This document shows, piece after piece, positions 4,893-6,695 of a stretch of DNA of 6,695 nucleotides. The stretch is from Chloroflexota bacterium (GTDB lineage: Bacteria > Chloroflexota > Limnocylindria > Limnocylindrales > Limnocylindraceae): positions 1 to 6,695 of the forward strand of contig CANKMK010000033.1 in the NCBI GenBank assembly GCA_947483025.1. The letters are read 5' to 3'. The translations under genes were made by a program, and so were the position numbers. How positions within the stretch are numbered: the first letter of the stretch is position 1; each line of letters starts with the position of its first letter. Below the pieces are notes generated by a model. It made no database searches and was not told the origin of the DNA. It worked only from the letters and a program-made list of their open reading frames with translations.

Positions 4893-6695
4893 GCGCAGCG
4901 TCTTCACGGTGCCAAGTTCGACACGCGGCGAAGTCCCAGCTGGCGCAGACCAGGCGACGAGTGTCACCTTGTAGCTGACCCCTTTGACGAGGCCAGTGAT
5001 GGTGCACGTAGTGGCGGCTCCTGCCACCTGCGTGACCGCAGTGCCGGCAACGGTGCAGCTGCGCGTCGTTCGACCCTTAGCGGTTGCAGTCGCGATCCAA
5101 CCGCTTGCCTCGGTGGAATCGGCGGGAAGCACCCAATTGACGCGAATGGTGCCGCGCCCCGCCGTCACGGTTGCATCAACAGGTGCAGCGGGTGCCTGCT
5201 TCGCCCAGACGGCGATGCACCGTCCTCCACCGCCGCCTGCAGCGGCGCTTCGCACGCGGGTGGCTGCGTACAGTGTGGCGAACGCACTAGCGGCGAGCGC
5301 GTCTGGTTCGATGGCGAGCCCTGTGCCGATCGTTTCATAGCGTTGCGTGATGGGATCCCACAACACAAGGTTCGGCGCGTCGAGCGCGGCGGCCTTGGAG
5401 AAGAACCCGCCAACAGCAACCCGTCCATCGGAAAGTTCCGTCATCGCCGAGACCCACGCGGCCCGTCGCGGGTAACTGACGCCGCCACCCAGCGGAATCC
5501 AACCACCCGGCGCTACTGGCTCGATCATCTGCACCGCTTCGCCATACCAACCGAGTCCCCGACCGATCAGCGGATGACCAAGGCTGTCCACCACGATGCC
5601 CGTTGGTAAATCTGAGAAGAGGCGTGCATCGCCAATCGTGCTCCACGACTTCGCTGTTGGTGACCATGCGGAGATGAGTCCTCCACTCAACCGACCCGCG
5701 ACGTAGGCCGTGCCGTCGCTGGCGAGTGCGGCGGTGGCTACCTCAGCGCCGACCCCCTTGCCGAGTGCAAGCCATCGCTTGCGAGCTGGGCTCCACACGG
5801 CGACGTTGGCCGAGATAACGCCAGGCGAACCGGCAAACCGGCCGGCGACCAAGAGGTTGCCGCTCTCAGCGTCGAGTGAGAGTGCGCGCACCGTAATCCC
5901 TTTGCCAGTCAGCCCCTTCCCCACCTTCGACCAGAGGCCTGTCTTCAAATTGAGCTGTGCGAGGCCGACGGCGGCGACGCGACGTGACCCTTTCGTGATC
6001 GATGTGAAGGTTCCGGCAACGTAGAGGGTGGTGCGCGTTGCGTCGACGGCGAGCGCGGTAATGGTGGCAACGCGGCCCGCGGAGGTCTTGAATGTTGCGA
6101 GTGCCTGCCATGCACTGGTTCGTGGATCGCGCACGGCAAGCCCGGCAACCGTCGTGCCCGCAGCCTTGGTGAGGCCAGCCCCGCCAACGACAAGCCGACC
6201 ATCCGGAAGCTCAACCATGGCGGTGGTGCTGCCACTCCAGCCCGCCGTTCCACCAAGGGCAATCCAGCGCTCGGTCAGGGCGGCAGCGCTGTCGCTCGGC
6301 GTCGGATCGCCGCAGAAGTCGGCGGGGAGCACCACTGGTGGATCTGGTGGCTCTGGATCGCCGGTCGCAGCGGCGGTCAACCGTGGCACGCCGCTCCCAT
6401 CAGGGGCGGGTTGATCCAACAGCTTTACGAGCTCCATGACCAAGTCGTCGGAGAATGAGTTTGTCGTTGGTGAACCATTCGCCTCCGCGGCGATGGTGAT
6501 GCCGAGCGCCGGGATTCGCTTCAGCGAGCTCGTCACCCCAGAGAATCCGCCGTTATGCCCGTAGCTCCGTAGCTCACCTAACCAGGTGCGATCAACCTGT
6601 GTTCCGTAGTTGTAGAGCCACGAGTTCCACGTTTGATACGCGCTGCCATTCATGGCGATGGTTGCCGGTCCTTCGGTGAGGCGATTCCCCCAGAA
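4890..6695 (-). CDS. Beta-lactamase-like domain / seven-bladed propeller / fibronectin III-like fusion protein, N-terminus cut by window edge
   Basis: The frame is open to the right edge (14 codons before the Met at 6653), so this is a 5'-truncated gene. Its visible 601 residues are numbered from the edge. Residues 1 to about 92 are the end of a serine beta-lactamase-like/penicillin-binding fold: a YGHNGGFSGVTSSL block (45-58), where HNG (47-49) stands at the KTG/HTG motif, then GITIAAEANG (65-74). The Ser-x-x-Lys and Tyr-x-Asn motifs lie outside the window. A Pro-rich linker (about 94-128) follows. Residues about 144-497 hold seven related repeats of about 43-59 residues, each built on a W-x-x-[LIV]-G start, a [LY]-V-[AG]-G-x-F-like strand and an [AVL]-x-W-[DS]-P strand, as in kelch-like propellers. 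Residues about 501-599 resemble a fibronectin III domain (IRVNWVLP 517-524, CTITGLVKGVSYKVTLVAW 564-582), with a possible Cys547-Cys564 disulfide. Probably secreted. The propeller and FnIII may bind glycans or proteins. Coupled to the GH18 lipoprotein gene. Function is inferred only from domains. Confidence 0.75.
   Translation of the reverse strand, partial: FWGNRLTEGPATIAMNGSAYQTWNSWLYNYGTQVDRTWLGELRSYGHNGGFSGVTSSLKRIPALGITIAAEANGSPTTNSFSDDLVMELVKLLDQPAPDGSGVPRLTAAATGDPEPPDPPVVLPADFCGDPTPSDSAAALTERWIALGGTAGWSGSTTAMVELPDGRLVVGGAGLTKAAGTTVAGLAVRDPRTSAWQALATFKTSAGRVATITALAVDATRTTLYVAGTFTSITKGSRRVAAVGLAQLNLKTGLWSKVGKGLTGKGITVRALSLDAESGNLLVAGRFAGSPGVISANVAVWSPARKRWLALGKGVGAEVATAALASDGTAYVAGRLSGGLISAWSPTAKSWSTIGDARLFSDLPTGIVVDSLGHPLIGRGLGWYGEAVQMIEPVAPGGWIPLGGGVSYPRRAAWVSAMTELSDGRVAVGGFFSKAAALDAPNLVLWDPITQRYETIGTGLAIEPDALAASAFATLYAATRVRSAAAGGGGGRCIAVWAKQAPAAPVDATVTAGRGTIRVNWVLPADSTEASGWIATATAKGRTTRSCTVAGTAVTQVAGAATTCTITGLVKGVSYKVTLVAWSAPAGTSPRVELGTVKTLR

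Noticed and set aside
4891..5007. Longer GH18 start at 5007 (39 extra residues)
   Set aside because: It would overlap the upstream FnIII coding end and place a His/Arg-rich stretch before a clear lipoprotein signal. The TGATG overlap favours 4890.
3964..5609. Long plus-strand open frames (3964-4695 and 4827-5609) opposite the GH18 and propeller genes
   Set aside because: Low-complexity Arg/Ser/Cys-rich translations without domain signals, opposite genes with clear family motifs.
6651..6653. ATG at 6653 as the start of the beta-lactamase-like/propeller protein
   Set aside because: The frame stays open to the window edge, and the protein at this point is in the middle of a beta-lactamase-like fold, so this is an internal Met.
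1..6695. Defence system, CRISPR array, mobile element or prophage
   Set aside because: No direct-repeat arrays, terminal inverted repeats, transposase, integrase, reverse transcriptase, nuclease or toxin-antitoxin motifs were seen in any of the genes.

Overview
This is a very compact, high-GC bacterial segment (GC judged by eye, roughly 60% or slightly above). Five protein genes cover almost all of it. The only gaps are 34, 4 and 15 bases, and three neighbouring gene pairs overlap or nearly touch. I see no tRNA, rRNA, CRISPR array, insertion sequence or phage gene. No stretch over 300 bases lacks a gene. The compactness, near absence of Shine-Dalgarno sequences, probable leaderless promoters and a sortase-like envelope protein suggest a streamlined, possibly single-membraned lineage. 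Freshwater Chloroflexota (Limnocylindria-like) is my best guess, but this is inference, and Actinomycetota cannot be excluded by eye.

Layout, left to right. (1) Bases 1-284, minus: the N-terminal part of a DmpA-type (peptidase family S58) aminopeptidase, cut by the window edge. (2) Bases 285-318: a 34-base divergent promoter region with a -10-like box on each strand. (3) Bases 319-3100, plus: a two-gene unit of a membrane-anchored sortase-fold protein, whose catalytic Cys position appears to be Ser, and 4 bases later a 661-residue membrane acyltransferase (AT3) fused to an extracytoplasmic SGNH domain. (4) Bases 3097-6695, minus: three genes read right to left. The first is a large secreted-type protein, entering from the right edge, with the end of a serine beta-lactamase-like domain, a probable seven-bladed propeller and a fibronectin III-like domain. 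It overlaps by one base with a GH18 glycosidase lipoprotein. After 15 bases comes a SpoU/TrmH-family RNA 2'-O-methyltransferase with its own probable leaderless promoter. The methyltransferase converges on the acyltransferase, and their stop codons share the palindromic tetranucleotide CTAG.

Functionally, four of the five genes point to the cell envelope or extracellular glycan and peptide chemistry: acyl transfer to a surface polymer, a sortase-like surface protein, a glycan hydrolase and a modular beta-lactamase-like/propeller protein. The RNA methyltransferase is housekeeping. The most unusual points are the apparently Cys-less sortase active site, the beta-lactamase-like/propeller/FnIII architecture coupled to a GH18 lipoprotein, and the TANNNT boxes at exactly -12 to -7 from start codons.
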